In this document: positions 53,578 to 63,889 of the stretch, piece by piece
How the letters are laid out: each line of letters begins with the position of its first letter
How positions within the stretch are numbered: position 1 is the stretch's first letter
Source: Pseudomonas alloputida
GTDB taxonomy: Bacteria > Pseudomonadota > Gammaproteobacteria > Pseudomonadales > Pseudomonadaceae
DNA length: 64,000 nucleotides
Reading direction: 5' to 3'
NCBI RefSeq assembly: GCF_021283545.2
Contig: NZ_CP128540.1
Span: 6,174,501 to 6,238,500, forward strand
Notes under the pieces: generated by a model
Database searches by the model: none
The model's input: the letters and a program-made list of their open reading frames with translations, nothing else
Told to the model about the DNA's origin: nothing
Made by a program: the position numbers and the translations under genes

Positions 53578-55071
53578 TTACAGCTTGATCCAGGTCGCCT
53601 TCAGCTCGGTGTACTTCTCCAGTGCGTGCAGCGACTTGTCACGGCCGTTGCCCGACTGTTTGAAGCCACCGAACGGCGCGGTCATGTCGCCACCATCGTA
53701 CTGGTTGACCCAGACGCTGCCTGCACGCACGGCACGGGCGGTCTTGTGGGCCTTGGAAATGTCCGAAGTCCAGATACCAGCGGCCAGGCCATACGGGGTG
53801 TCGTTGGCAATGGCCACGGCTTCTTCGGCGGTGTCGAAGGCAATCACCGACAGCACCGGGCCGAAGATTTCTTCCTGGGCAATGCGCATGGCGTTAGTCA
53901 CGCCGTCGAAGATGGTCGGCTCGACGTAGGTGCCGCCGGTCTCTTCCAGGGTGCGTTTGCCGCCGGCCAGCAGCTTGGCGCCGTCCTTGTGGCCAGCCTC
54001 GATGTACGACAGCACGGTGTTCATCTGCTGGGTATCGACCAAGGCACCGACAGTGGTCTGCGGGTCCAGCGGGTTGCCTGGCTTCCAGCCCTTCAGGGCC
54101 TCTACCACCATCGGCAGGAACTTGTCCTTGATCGAACGCTCGACCAGCAGGCGGGAGCCTGCAGTGCACACTTCGCCCTGGTTGAAGGCGATGGCGCTGG
54201 CTGCGGCCTCGGCGGCTGCTTGCAGGTCCGGGGCGTCGGCAAAGACGATGTTCGGGCTCTTGCCACCGGCTTCCAGCCAGATGCGTTTCATGTTCGACTC
54301 GCCCGCGTAAACCATCAGTTGCTTGGCGATCTTGGTCGAACCGGTGAACACCAGGGTGTCCACGTCCATGTGCAGGGCCAGTGCCTTGCCCACGGTGTGG
54401 CCATAGCCTGGCAGCACGTTCAGCACGCCAGCGGGGATACCGGCCTCGATCGCCAGTTGGGCGATGCGGATGGCGGTCAGCGGCGATTTTTCGGACGGCT
54501 TGAGCACGACCGAGTTACCGGTGGCCAGTGCAGGGCCGAGTTTCCAGCAGGCCATCAGCAACGGGAAGTTCCACGGCACGATGGCACCAACCACACCCAC
54601 GGGTTCGCGGGTAACCAGGCCAAGCTGGTCATGCGGGGTCGGGGCAACTTCGTCGTAGACCTTGTCGATGGCTTCGGCAGTCCAGTGAATGGCTTGGGCC
54701 GCACCTGGGATGTCGATGCTGGAGGAGTCGCCGATCGGCTTGCCCATGTCCAGCGTTTCCAACAGCGCCAGCTCTTCGACGTTCTTGCGCAGCAGGTCGG
54801 CGAAGCGGATCAGCTTGGCCTTGCGCTTGGCGGGGGCCAGCTGCGACCACACGCCGGAGTTGAAGGTGGCACGGGCGTTTTCAACAGCGCGGTTGGCATC
54901 GGCCAGGTCGCAGCTGGCAACCTTGGCCAGGAAGCGTCCGTCGACCGGGCTCAGGCACTCGAAGGTTTCACCGGATACGGCATCGGTGTATTCGCCGTTG
55001 ATGAAGGCACGGCCTTCGATCTTCAGTTGCTGGGCACGTTGTTCCCAGTCCGCACGGGTCAGGGTGGTCAT
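53578..55071 (-). CDS. Gamma-glutamyl-gamma-aminobutyraldehyde-type aldehyde dehydrogenase (KauB/PuuC-like)
   Basis: A 497-residue ALDH from the ATG at 55071. Catalytic Cys in NQGEVCTAGSRLLVE, Glu in WLEAGGKSPNIVFAD, nucleotide loop VFTGSTKIAKQLM, and the start WEQRAQQLKIEGRAFINGEY typical of PuuC/KauB. It should oxidise aldehydes produced from polyamines by the PuuB-like oxidase. The small cupin gene at 55268 is divergent from it, with AT-rich promoter sequence between. Confidence 0.9.
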   Translation of the reverse strand: MTTLTRADWEQRAQQLKIEGRAFINGEYTDAVSGETFECLSPVDGRFLAKVASCDLADANRAVENARATFNSGVWSQLAPAKRKAKLIRFADLLRKNVEELALLETLDMGKPIGDSSSIDIPGAAQAIHWTAEAIDKVYDEVAPTPHDQLGLVTREPVGVVGAIVPWNFPLLMACWKLGPALATGNSVVLKPSEKSPLTAIRIAQLAIEAGIPAGVLNVLPGYGHTVGKALALHMDVDTLVFTGSTKIAKQLMVYAGESNMKRIWLEAGGKSPNIVFADAPDLQAAAEAAASAIAFNQGEVCTAGSRLLVERSIKDKFLPMVVEALKGWKPGNPLDPQTTVGALVDTQQMNTVLSYIEAGHKDGAKLLAGGKRTLEETGGTYVEPTIFDGVTNAMRIAQEEIFGPVLSVIAFDTAEEAVAIANDTPYGLAAGIWTSDISKAHKTARAVRAGSVWVNQYDGGDMTAPFGGFKQSGNGRDKSLHALEKYTELKATWIKL

Positions 55072-55267
55072 ACGAAACTCCTCCTCTTGTTTAGGTGCAA
55101 CGCCGCACTGAGGACTCACAGGCGTTGTCAGAATTCTGGCCGGGCGCCAAGCGCACACTGGCAAGCGATACCCTAAACCAGCCGGTGTAAACTATCAATA
55201 TATTTGACACGAGAGGCTCAAAAGCCTACTGATGTTCATTTTATTAAACAACAACAGGAGCCGAACC

Positions 55268-55627
55268 ATGAGTATTGATAGCATCATCGACTTCGCGCAG
55301 GTCATCACCGAGGCCGAACGCTACCGCCCGGCTGCAGAGAAAATCCTCAAGGGCGAGCCGGACCAGGCGGTCTACAACCACTATTCCAGCCCGTGCGGGC
55401 AGTTTGCCGCTGGCGTATGGGAAGGTGAGGTGGGCCAGTGGACAGTGAACTACACCGAGCACGAATACTGCGAGATCGTCCAAGGCGTTTCGGTGCTGCG
55501 CGACGAGGATGGCGGGGCGAAAACCCTGCGTGCCGGCGATCGCTTTGTAATCCCCGCCGGCTTCAAAGGCACTTGGGAGGTGCTGGAGCCTTGCCGCAAG
55601 ATCTATGTGATGTTCGAGCAGAAGTAA
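55268..55627 (+). CDS. Small cupin-domain protein
   Basis: A 119-residue single-domain cupin from the ATG at 55268 with CAGGAG upstream. It resembles the (S)-ureidoglycine/cupin_3 type: GVWEGEVGQWTVNYTEHEYC and AGDRFVIPAGFKGTWEVLEP. It is divergent from the KauB-like gene and may act in amine metabolism; the reaction is unknown. Confidence 0.85.
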   Translation: MSIDSIIDFAQVITEAERYRPAAEKILKGEPDQAVYNHYSSPCGQFAAGVWEGEVGQWTVNYTEHEYCEIVQGVSVLRDEDGGAKTLRAGDRFVIPAGFKGTWEVLEPCRKIYVMFEQK

Positions 55628-55722
55628 CCACAGCAGTATCTATGTAGCGCAGGCAATTCGCAGGCATGCGTGAGGATGGCCCTGCCCATGTCGGGCCATC
55701 CAACTTCAACAGGAAGAACACC

Positions 55723-55926
55723 ATGACCAACGAAGAAGTGCTGCGAACCCTCGCCCACCTGGTCGGCACCCCTTACGCGCCAGCGCTCAAAGACACCATC
55801 CGCACCCTTACCGGCCGCACCCGGGTGGTCGGCCCCAACGAAATGTGCACCCGCGAGTACGACGTCGAGCGCATCCAGATCAAGGCCGGTGCCGACCTGC
55901 TGATCCAGGGCTTCGACTTCAACTGA
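55723..55926 (+). CDS. Small protein related to I78-type peptidase inhibitors
   Basis: A 67-residue protein from the ATG at 55723. The part GRTRVVGPNEMCTREYDVER resembles the proteinase-inhibitor I78 fold (Potato inhibitor I-like). No signal peptide is seen, so an inhibitor role is uncertain. It ends just before a bidirectional terminator. Confidence 0.65.
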   Translation: MTNEEVLRTLAHLVGTPYAPALKDTIRTLTGRTRVVGPNEMCTREYDVERIQIKAGADLLIQGFDFN

Positions 55927-55939
55927 CCCTGCAACAGCC

Positions 55940-55977
55940 AAAAAAAAACCCGCCTCCTTTCGGATGCGGGTTTTTTT
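55940..55977. terminator. Bidirectional intrinsic terminator
   Basis: aaacccgc (about 55946-55953) pairs with gcgggttt (55966-55973), flanked by an A-run on the left and seven T on the right. It can end both the I78-like gene and the rpmB-rpmG message. Confidence 0.92.
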
Positions 55978-55992
55978 CAGGTCGCCGATCAA

Positions 55993-56148
55993 TTACTTGA
56001 TCTTGGCTTCCTTGTACACCACGTGCTTGCGAACAACCGGATCATATTTCTTGATCTCGATTTTGTCCGGGGTGGTGCGCTTGTTCTTGTCGGTGGTGTA
56101 GAAGTGGCCGGTACCGGCACTCGAAACCAGACGGATCAATTCACGCAT
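55993..56148 (-). CDS. rpmG: 50S ribosomal protein L33
   Basis: 51 residues, starting ATG at 56148 and ending TAA at 55993; read directly from the sequence. N-terminus [19 protein letters not shown], then [20 protein letters not shown] and the C-terminal [11 protein letters not shown], as in bacterial L33 without the zinc Cys set. Cotranscribed with rpmB (11-bp gap), the standard arrangement. Confidence 0.97.
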   Translation of the reverse strand: MRELIRLVSSAGTGHFYTTDKNKRTTPDKIEIKKYDPVVRKHVVYKEAKIK

Positions 56149-56159
56149 GATGCTCTCCC

Positions 56160-56396
56160 TTAAACCTTGGCGCCAGCTTTACGGATGTCAACCAGAACGG
56201 CGTCGATGCCGCGCTTGTCGATGATACGCATGCCTTTGGCGGAAACGCGCAGACGCACGAAACGCTTCTCGGATTCAACCCAGAAACGGTGGTGCTGCAG
56301 GTTCGGCAGGAAACGACGACGGGTTTTGTTGTTTGCGTGGGAAATGTTGTTCCCGGTTACTGGACCCTTACCAGTAACTTGACAGACTCTCGACAT
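56160..56396 (-). CDS. rpmB: 50S ribosomal protein L28
   Basis: 78 residues, full length: [20 protein letters not shown] at the start, [20 protein letters not shown] in the middle. First gene of the rpmB-rpmG operon. The promoter at 56545-56573 gives a leader of about 140 nt. Confidence 0.98.
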   Translation of the reverse strand: MSRVCQVTGKGPVTGNNISHANNKTRRRFLPNLQHHRFWVESEKRFVRLRVSAKGMRIIDKRGIDAVLVDIRKAGAKV

Positions 56397-56544
56397 GACT
56401 CAGCCCTCTAAAACCACATGCCCAACCCGGCATGGGTTGGCCGCTTAATCTCTCAGTCTTTGGCGCCTGGGCGCCGTGATTCTGGAGGCCTTATCGACCG
56501 GATCCGCTTATGCGACAGGCCGAGCCCCTAGAAAAGAGCGCTGC

Positions 56545-56573
56545 TTTATACCAGAAAGACTTGGCTGCAACAA
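56545..56573 (-). promoter_or_regulatory. Sigma70-type promoter of rpmB-rpmG
   Basis: On the minus strand, -35 TTGTTG (complement of 56568-56573) and -10 TATAAA (complement of 56545-56550) are separated by 17 bp, an optimal spacing. The rest of the 56397-56757 gap shows no gene. Confidence 0.65.
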
Positions 56574-56757
56574 CAGTAGATGCACATTACCGCTAGCCAG
56601 AACGCGCCGGGCCAGCATAGCGGCAGGCCCCGCCAGTCGTCGACCGCTCGTCGCAAGATTTGCAAAAAAGGGTGTGGTCATTTGCCGGCGGGCGCACTAG
56701 GGTAAGCCTTTTCCAGACTGCACTGGCAGATGGGCCACTGACAGCCAAGGAGCCACC

Positions 56758-58347
56758 ATGCGTGTCGCCGCACTTTCCTTATTGTTCACCACCCTGTTCG
56801 CCGCTGGCGCTGCCCAGGCCGCTCCGCTGAGCGTTTGCAGCGAGGCCAGCCCCGAAGGCTTCGACGTGGTCCAGTACAATTCGCTCACCACCACCAACGC
56901 CACCGCCGACGTGCTGATGAACCGCCTGGTGGAGTTCGATGCGGCGCAAGGCAAGGTGGTGCCGAGCCTGGCGACCAGCTGGACGGTATCGGCCGACGGC
57001 CTGGTGTATGACTTCACCCTGCGCGATGACGTCAAGTTTCACAGCACCTCCTATTTCAAGCCAAGCCGCAAGCTGAATGCCGACGACGTGCTGTTCAGCT
57101 TCCAGCGCATGCTCTACCCGGCCCATGCCTGGCACAAGACTGCGCCGGGCGGCTACCCGCATGCCCAATCGCTGCAGCTGGGCAGCCTGATCAAGGCGAT
57201 CGAGGCACCGTCGCCGAACACCGTGCGCTTCACCCTCAGCCACCCGGACGCCACCTTCCTGGCCACCCTGAGCATGGGCTTCGCCTCGATCTACTCCGCA
57301 GAATACGCTGACAAGCTGCTCAAGGCCGGCACACCGGAAAAGCTCAACAACCAACCGATCGGCACCGGGCCGTTCGTGTTCCAGCGTTTCCAGAAAGACG
57401 CCGTGGTGCGCTACCGCGCCAACCCGGACTACTTCGCCGGCAAGCCGGCGGTCGACCCGCTGATCTTCGCCATCACCACCGATGCCAACGTGCGCCTGCA
57501 GAAGCTCAAGCGTGGCGAGTGCCAGGTTGCCCTGTCGCCCAAGCCGTTGGACATTGCCGAAGCGGGCCAGGACGGTAACCTCAAGGTGGCCACCACCCCG
57601 GCATTCATGACTGCCTTCGTGGCCATCAACAGCCAGCACCCGCCGCTGGACAAGCCGGAAGTGCGTCAGGCGATCAACCTGGCCTTCGACAGGCAAGCCT
57701 ACCTCAAGGCCGTGTTCGAAGACTCTGCGGTGGCTGCCAATGGCCCCTACCCGCCCAATACCTGGAGCTACGCCAAGGACCTGCCCGGCTACCCGCTGGA
57801 CCTGAAGAAAGCCAAGGCCCTGCTGGCCAAGGCCGGCCTGGCCGAAGGCTTCAGTACCACCATCTGGACCCGGCCCTCGGGTAGCCTGCTCAACCCCAAC
57901 CCCAGCCTTGGCGCGCAGATGCTGCAAGCCGACTTGGCGAAGATTGGTATCAAGGCTGAAATCCGCGTGATCGAATGGGGCGAGCTTATCCGCCGCGCCA
58001 AGGCCGGCGAGCATGACTTGCTGTTCATGGGCTGGGCGGGCGACAACGGCGACCCGGACAACTTCCTCAGCCCGCAGTTTTCCTGTGCGGCGGTCGAGTC
58101 AGGGACCAACTTCGCACGCTTCTGCGACAGCCGCCTCGACCAGCTGATCAGCGCCGGGCGCACCACCAACGACCAGAGCGTACGCAGCCGGCTGTACCAG
58201 CAGGCGCAGACACTGATCCAGCAGCAGGCGCTGTGGGTGCCACTGGCGCACCCGACGGCGGCGACCTTGCTGCGCCAAGGCGTCGAGGGGTACCAGGTGA
58301 GCCCGTTCGGGCGGCTGGATTTCAGCAAGGTGACGGTGACCAAGTAA
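56758..58347 (+). CDS. ABC transporter solute-binding protein (peptide/DppA type)
   Basis: A 529-residue periplasmic protein with a signal peptide ending at AGAAQAAPLS. The SBP_bac_5 fold is clear: SEASPEGFDVVQYNSLTTTN, DFTLRDDVKFHSTSYFKPS, QPIGTGPFVFQRFQ and LLFMGWAGDNGDPDNFLSPQ. It binds di-/oligopeptides or a related ligand. No permease or ATPase gene is adjacent, so it must work with components elsewhere. Confidence 0.93.
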   Translation: MRVAALSLLFTTLFAAGAAQAAPLSVCSEASPEGFDVVQYNSLTTTNATADVLMNRLVEFDAAQGKVVPSLATSWTVSADGLVYDFTLRDDVKFHSTSYFKPSRKLNADDVLFSFQRMLYPAHAWHKTAPGGYPHAQSLQLGSLIKAIEAPSPNTVRFTLSHPDATFLATLSMGFASIYSAEYADKLLKAGTPEKLNNQPIGTGPFVFQRFQKDAVVRYRANPDYFAGKPAVDPLIFAITTDANVRLQKLKRGECQVALSPKPLDIAEAGQDGNLKVATTPAFMTAFVAINSQHPPLDKPEVRQAINLAFDRQAYLKAVFEDSAVAANGPYPPNTWSYAKDLPGYPLDLKKAKALLAKAGLAEGFSTTIWTRPSGSLLNPNPSLGAQMLQADLAKIGIKAEIRVIEWGELIRRAKAGEHDLLFMGWAGDNGDPDNFLSPQFSCAAVESGTNFARFCDSRLDQLISAGRTTNDQSVRSRLYQQAQTLIQQQALWVPLAHPTAATLLRQGVEGYQVSPFGRLDFSKVTVTK

Positions 58348-58459
58348 GCCTGTACCGGCCTCTTCGCGGGTAAACCCGCTCCTACAGGGGTAGCGCCAGC
58401 CTGGCAGTTGACGCTACCCCTGTAGGAGCGGGTTTACCCGCGAAAGGGCCCGTACTGAC
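58348..58459. repeat. REP pair (inverted) before the radC remnant
   Basis: Cores gcgggtaaacccgc and gcgggtttacccgc, with an additional inner pairing ggggtagcg/cgctacccc, between the ABC gene and the radC remnant. Confidence 0.92.
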
Positions 58460-58482
58460 CCTATAAGGCTCTCAGTACTCCC

Positions 58483-58650
58483 TCAGACCACAATCCACCC
58501 ATGCTCGACCATCGACAACGGCTCCCCATCACCAATGATGATGTGATCCAGCACCCGCACATCAATCAACGCCAGCCCCCGCTTCAACGACAGCGTCAAA
58601 TGCACATCGTCCTGACTCGGTTCACTGATCCCTGAAGGATGGTTGTGGCA
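58483..58650 (-). pseudogene. radC: 3' fragment of radC interrupted by the integrative element
   Basis: On the minus strand the frame gives [15 protein letters not shown], then a helical stretch, [17 protein letters not shown] and EHGWIVV before the stop: the C-terminal 55 residues of the RadC MPN/JAMM domain. Upstream residues are unrelated to RadC, so the break lies near 58650, right at the HxHPSG metal-binding motif. The 5' part of radC should lie past the far end of the element. Confidence 0.93.
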
Positions 58651-58693
58651 CTTATGGTATATGTTCGGAAACGTTGCAGATCTGGAGCTACCG

Positions 58694-59890
58694 ATGCCAG
58701 ACGTCCCTTTCTGCGAGATCCGAATGATTCGTACTGCCTCCAGCGGCCTCAGGCCATACCTGCTGGTGCAGGGGGTTCCAGTGATCCTAGCAAACCTCTG
58801 GGCGGAGGATTTGCTCCACAGATCGCGTCTCAATACCGTCGAAAATTACCTACGTGACATCGCTATCGCGTACGAGTGGGCTCTCAGCCGAGGTTCTCCA
58901 CTGGAAGCGAAGCTTGAGCGCCTAGCGGTGTTCAGCTCAGCGGAACTGACATCGCTGGCCGAACGCCTCTGCTCCACCAAACGCGGTGCGGGTGCGAGCC
59001 AATCGACATGCACCCGACGACTCGAAGCTGTCAAATCATTCATAGATTTCTCCTTCGAGCACTACGTTGAGCTCAATCGACTAGGTCTACTTGAGCAAAG
59101 CCAAGCGGAAAAAAACAAAGCCAAGAATCTGCGAAATCTTCAAAAAAAAATCACCAAGATTGCATATCAATCAGAACCGCCGCTACCAGCAACGCCACTT
59201 GACTCCGGCGGACAAGCCTTATTCAAAGGGGTGCTCAGTCCTGATGACTTTAGGAACCCATTCCAAAGTAAACAGATACAGGCACGCAATTACTGTCTGT
59301 TCTTAGTAATGCTTGAAACACTTGCCAGGCGTGGCGAAGTGGTTCTCATAGAACTCGACGACGTTGACCTTGGTCCCTCACCTACAATACGCATCAAGCG
59401 CCCAAGCGATATCAACAGGGAGCGGAGACTGGACGGGGCTAGTCTCAAGACGCGCGGTCGGATAGTCCCCATAACCGCATCGGTAGCCGCGGTTCTGAAC
59501 GAATACATTTCCGATCATCGCCCTAAACTGATCAAACCAAAAAGACCTTGTACAGCCCTATTCGTGAGTTCCCGTGACGGGAGACGGCTATCTGCGCGAA
59601 CCGTAAACACCATTCTTCGTACCGTTGCAGCCAGCCTCGGCTTGCCAAACTTTTCAACACGAATTCATCCGCACGGCTTGAGGGCGACAGGGGCAAATAT
59701 AGCTCGCAAAAAGTTTGAAAAAAGTGGCGCCAACAGCATTAATGTAAAAGATGCTCTGGCGTATCTGGGCGGATGGAGCCCCAGCAGCGAAAGTGTTCAG
59801 CGCTACTCTCGACAGGCCATATCTGATCGGCTCGGCGAAATAATCAGAAGCTCAGACAGCTCAAATTTTCGAGGCAATGAAGATGATTAA
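58694..59890 (+). CDS. ginA: Tyrosine recombinase A of the GInt module
   Basis: 398 residues from the ATG at 58694 (TCTGGAG upstream); the longer frame starts inside the radC junction. An N-terminal SAM-like core-binding region is followed by the catalytic domain: Arg in [16 protein letters not shown], the HxxR box [13 protein letters not shown], and the Tyr in [13 protein letters not shown]. All key residues seem present. It overlaps ginB by 14 bp. Confidence 0.88.
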
Positions 59891-61490
59891 AATTTCGCCT
59901 GCCGAACTCGTAGCCGAGATTGAATGTCGCTTCGGCATCGAGGCCGATGCCTTTCCTTCCACAGTCAAATCCACCTTCGGTCAGGCTATAACAATTCACA
60001 ACAATGATGCGTGGGTTGAGAGAATAACGGTAGAGATTGTCGGGTGTGCTCCGATGAATATTGCGTGGAGCAAGCCCCTACATTCTAACTTGTTAGTTGA
60101 GTGGCTACTCAGAGGGTGGTTCATCGACAGACTCCAAACCCACATCGACCTTAGGCCTCTGATTGTCGTCCAGCGGCTTCTGGCCCAGCATAAATTTTCG
60201 GGAAATGACGCGGATACTATTGGCAATAGGTTATCGACATTTGCTGTACGTGAATGCACTCGATTAAAAGCATCAAGCTGGTATGAGGAGCTAGTTGCTC
60301 TTCGAGTATTTTATCGATGGTGCTTGGATGAAGAAGTCCCAGGCTTCAACGAACATGACAGCCTTGAACTATCACAGCTTACAGTAAAGGCGCATGATAA
60401 CAGGCATTTAGTCACGATGCGAGATGATGACTTTGGCCCTTTCACTCGCGTACAACTCGCGAACATTGAGATGAAGCTTGCCAACAATCCGCTCATCACT
60501 CATGCCCAACGCACGCTTTTTTTGCTCTGTCGCGACTGGGCTCTTCGCCCTATACAGTTGGCCCTAATGCAGGTTACTGACTTCGGGATCGATGAGGGCG
60601 GCCCCTTTGTAAAGGTGCCGAGTGTTAAAGGAATTAGACGTTCAAGGCTCAGGAGGCATCCGAGCAACCTGGTAAAACGTTACATCGCTAACGATACTGC
60701 AGAGGCAGTAGAACTTCAGTGCACTTTAGCTGAGACCCAATGCAATGCCGCATCGAAGGAAATCAACGCGATATGTGCCAGGCATGGAATAAGCACTCCA
60801 GTACTTCCTACGCCGTTGTTTCCCTCGGCGTACACAACCGAAAACCGCCTTTTACGCTTCCTCACCAACCCCAAGCTGACACCATTCACATTACATCTCG
60901 ACAACCATAGAATAAGTTATGCGCTAACATCTCTCACTTGGATACTCCAGTTACCAGACCCTCATCGACCCATACAAAAAACAGAGCCCTTCATGCGGAT
61001 CACCGCGTACCGACTGCGCAGGACCAAGGCTACTTCAATGGTTCTTTCCGGTGCATCCCCTGAAGAGGTCGCTGAAGCTTTAGATCATTCAAATCTGAAC
61101 TCTATAAAGCACTACTTCCATTACAACCTTGAGCTGCAAGAGTTCATAAATACGACCCACATGGCAAGCCCGGAGATCAATGCAGCCGTGCAGATGTGGT
61201 GCGGCAAATTCATGGAAGAAATCCCTGACAGATCCGCGCTAAGGCCAATAAGTGGCTTAGGATCATGCAATTCTGAAGAGCCATGTCCTTACCACCCGAC
61301 GGTCACTTGCTATGCATGCCCTAAATTCAGACCTAGCCGTCATGCTAATCATGAAGGGGCTTTAGCAGACATCACTAAATTCCAGCAGATGCTCGGGAGC
61401 AATTCCACTGGCGCTATGGCCCAACAGGTCGAAGCAGCAATTCACGGCGCTAAGTCAGTAATCATTGCTGTGAAGGAGTTGAAAGAATGA
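59877..61490 (+). CDS. ginB: Tyrosine recombinase B of the GInt module
   Basis: 537 residues from the ATG at 59877. Catalytic Arg in CRDWALRPIQLALMQ, box II as ITAYRLRRTKATSM with Tyr in place of the usual His, then LDHSNLNSIKHYFHYN with the His and Tyr. A Cys/His stretch near the end (CNSEEPCPYHPTVTCYACPK) may bind zinc. It overlaps both neighbours, so expression is coupled. Confidence 0.88.
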   Translation: MKMIKISPAELVAEIECRFGIEADAFPSTVKSTFGQAITIHNNDAWVERITVEIVGCAPMNIAWSKPLHSNLLVEWLLRGWFIDRLQTHIDLRPLIVVQRLLAQHKFSGNDADTIGNRLSTFAVRECTRLKASSWYEELVALRVFYRWCLDEEVPGFNEHDSLELSQLTVKAHDNRHLVTMRDDDFGPFTRVQLANIEMKLANNPLITHAQRTLFLLCRDWALRPIQLALMQVTDFGIDEGGPFVKVPSVKGIRRSRLRRHPSNLVKRYIANDTAEAVELQCTLAETQCNAASKEINAICARHGISTPVLPTPLFPSAYTTENRLLRFLTNPKLTPFTLHLDNHRISYALTSLTWILQLPDPHRPIQKTEPFMRITAYRLRRTKATSMVLSGASPEEVAEALDHSNLNSIKHYFHYNLELQEFINTTHMASPEINAAVQMWCGKFMEEIPDRSALRPISGLGSCNSEEPCPYHPTVTCYACPKFRPSRHANHEGALADITKFQQMLGSNSTGAMAQQVEAAIHGAKSVIIAVKELKE

Positions 61491-63889
61491 GCATATCAAT
61501 GATGGTCTTAGACGACCGATACAAACATGCAGAGCAACAATTTAATGACCTCAAGGCCAACGGATTAGTAGCAGGAGATTTCGAGGGCAAGGTATGGCAG
61601 TATCGATCGAGTAATATTCCCTTCACATCACTCGATCCTCTCAACAGGCGAAATCAAGACCAACCCCCTCTCCCGCTAGTGATTGGCAAGCTTGCGCGCT
61701 GCTTTATAGTTAAAGAAATTCTGGCACATCCGTCAGCAGAGCTGATTATCGGCAGAATGGCCTCGATTAGGCATCTATCCGCAGTAATGGATAGCGAAAA
61801 CATTGAGTGGAGCGACATAACGCGCAAAGTCTTCGACCGCACCGTAGACTCGATCAGGCATGGACGTTCAGACTCTACCATTTACCATAGAGCAAATGCC
61901 CTCAAGGCATTTGTTGATTTCCTCAACCAACTTAGCGTAATGGTCGATGGAGTACTGCTGCGATTCGTCGATAGGTTTATCAAATGGCAAACTGGGATAC
62001 CCAACCCGACTCATAGTGCGCTTGAACTCACATCACGAGAGTTTCAGCAAAGAGAAGAAAATCTATACTCTTCTGACTTGCACAAAGGGATTGCACAAGC
62101 CAGGTGGTTGATCAAGCAGAACCCACATTTGGAGCCAACTGCGGGCTTCGATAGAATTCGACTTGAGGCGACCTGCTTTGGAATGGCGCTCGGTTTGAGA
62201 GTTGGTGAGATCGCGAATCTTCCAAAGAGTTGCCTTTTCCAAGATCCCAACACTCACACGACGTTCGTACGAGTGCCTGTAGAAAAAAACTGCATCCCCA
62301 ACGCCGTACCCGTCGCAGACCTATGGAGCGCACCACTCACCGAAGCGTACGAGTACTTGCTGGCTGTCACTCAGGATGCTAGAGAGCGTGCTCTTGACAT
62401 TGAAACCAATGGTTTCTCATTTATAGATAAAGCACTCGCAGCCTATCGCGCTAACCATCCGTTAGATCCCGGCGCGGTGGATCAACTCTCATCGTTGGAT
62501 CTGCCCGTAGAACATCACTACTTTGTTGAGGAGATATGTAAGTGCTTCCCCGTATCTCCAAAAGAGCTCTACAGTGGTGGGCGATTTTACAGCAGCAGCG
62601 TTGAACTCCCTAGAATAACGGCCGCTCGAATCGCAATTTGGATAGATGAACGAATGCATAATTGGGATTGGTCTAATTTTCTCAATGAGTACAAAAAGAA
62701 CTGTTATAGCGTATCCGTCATTGACATTGCAAAACACACAAAATCCTCCGAGGCGTCAGTAAAAAAGAGCAAATGGTTTGTAGATCACCTGCGCACCTTT
62801 CTCAAGGGAATGGTTCACGACGGGCTTTTCAAGCCTGGAAACAATCCTTCACATGCGCAACTCTTCGACATCCGGAATGAGTGGGCAAGCATCAGAGAAC
62901 TTATGTTATCTCAAAGAGGATTCGGGGCGGGAGTACCATCCCTGGTCATAGATATCAGACTGCTCAAGCGCCTTTTAGAAGATAAATACAGATTTCACCT
63001 GCGACGCCATTTTGAAGAACAATTTTCAATGCCTGGTGATGGAAGTGAAGCACCTTATCATGCGAAGCACACTGCCAAAGGTTATCCTAGCAAGCTGAGT
63101 GACAACTTACTTGTAATCTGGGAAAACCAGTTTGACTCGATATCTGAGCTAGGGATCATCCCCCGCCCCCTATTTAGAGCCGATCTCTACAACTATCTCT
63201 CTTCGAACTCCTCAAAAAAAACAATCTTTCAGCGCCTTGACCTACGAGGGCAAGACGGTGAAATCTTTTCCATCACTCCTCATCAAATCCGTCGTTGGGT
63301 TACCACGGCAATTCTTCGTTCTGGTCCCTCTGAAACAGCTGTGGACCTATGGATGGGGCGAACCCCACGCCAAAGCCGTCAATATGACTACCGTACTGCC
63401 AAAGAGCGAGCAGAATATGTGAGATCTTTATACTTGGCCGTTGACCCTCCCCCAGACTTTTTGGGCAGGCTAGTAATCCGATGGCGGGAGGAGTCAATCG
63501 CTGACGAACAAATCGAAGAGATGATCATCGAGAAACTCAGCATTCTCAACCTAACGCCTTGGGGCGGGTGTACACGTGAGCTCTATATCAGTCCGTGCGA
63601 CAGGGGCCTCATGTGTATCAGAGGCTTCGGTACAGATTCTGGATGTAAATCCTTTCACCTGAACCCTGATGATCTGGAAGCAAAGGCCGCTATCGAGAGC
63701 TTACTCAGCGAGTACGAGAAAATTTTGAGGGCAATTTTTGACAACCAAACTGACATCACGTCTAGTATTGAGGCTGAGCTCGATAATACTCACGCTTTCG
63801 ATCAGCACGTTCTGTTTGTGATGGATATGGTTACGAGCTGCAAAACGGCCTTAGAAGCTTACTCAAAACCTAAGAAGGCTTCATCATGA
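61487..63889 (+). CDS. ginC: Tyrosine recombinase C of the GInt module
   Basis: 800 residues, much longer than an ordinary integrase. Catalytic Arg in GMALGLRVGEIANLPKSC, box II SITPHQIRRWVTTAILRS, and the Tyr in RQSRQYDYRTAKERAEY. The long insertion between about residues 280 and 500 has no recognised domain. Cys residues near the C-terminus (WGGCTRELYISPCDRGLMCI) suggest a metal site. ATGA overlap with ginB and ginD. Confidence 0.88.
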   Translation: MSISMMVLDDRYKHAEQQFNDLKANGLVAGDFEGKVWQYRSSNIPFTSLDPLNRRNQDQPPLPLVIGKLARCFIVKEILAHPSAELIIGRMASIRHLSAVMDSENIEWSDITRKVFDRTVDSIRHGRSDSTIYHRANALKAFVDFLNQLSVMVDGVLLRFVDRFIKWQTGIPNPTHSALELTSREFQQREENLYSSDLHKGIAQARWLIKQNPHLEPTAGFDRIRLEATCFGMALGLRVGEIANLPKSCLFQDPNTHTTFVRVPVEKNCIPNAVPVADLWSAPLTEAYEYLLAVTQDARERALDIETNGFSFIDKALAAYRANHPLDPGAVDQLSSLDLPVEHHYFVEEICKCFPVSPKELYSGGRFYSSSVELPRITAARIAIWIDERMHNWDWSNFLNEYKKNCYSVSVIDIAKHTKSSEASVKKSKWFVDHLRTFLKGMVHDGLFKPGNNPSHAQLFDIRNEWASIRELMLSQRGFGAGVPSLVIDIRLLKRLLEDKYRFHLRRHFEEQFSMPGDGSEAPYHAKHTAKGYPSKLSDNLLVIWENQFDSISELGIIPRPLFRADLYNYLSSNSSKKTIFQRLDLRGQDGEIFSITPHQIRRWVTTAILRSGPSETAVDLWMGRTPRQSRQYDYRTAKERAEYVRSLYLAVDPPPDFLGRLVIRWREESIADEQIEEMIIEKLSILNLTPWGGCTRELYISPCDRGLMCIRGFGTDSGCKSFHLNPDDLEAKAAIESLLSEYEKILRAIFDNQTDITSSIEAELDNTHAFDQHVLFVMDMVTSCKTALEAYSKPKKASS

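Noticed and set aside
58643..58693. Upstream start for ginA at 58643
   Set aside because: It would begin inside the radC remnant; the ATG at 58694 has a good ribosome site.
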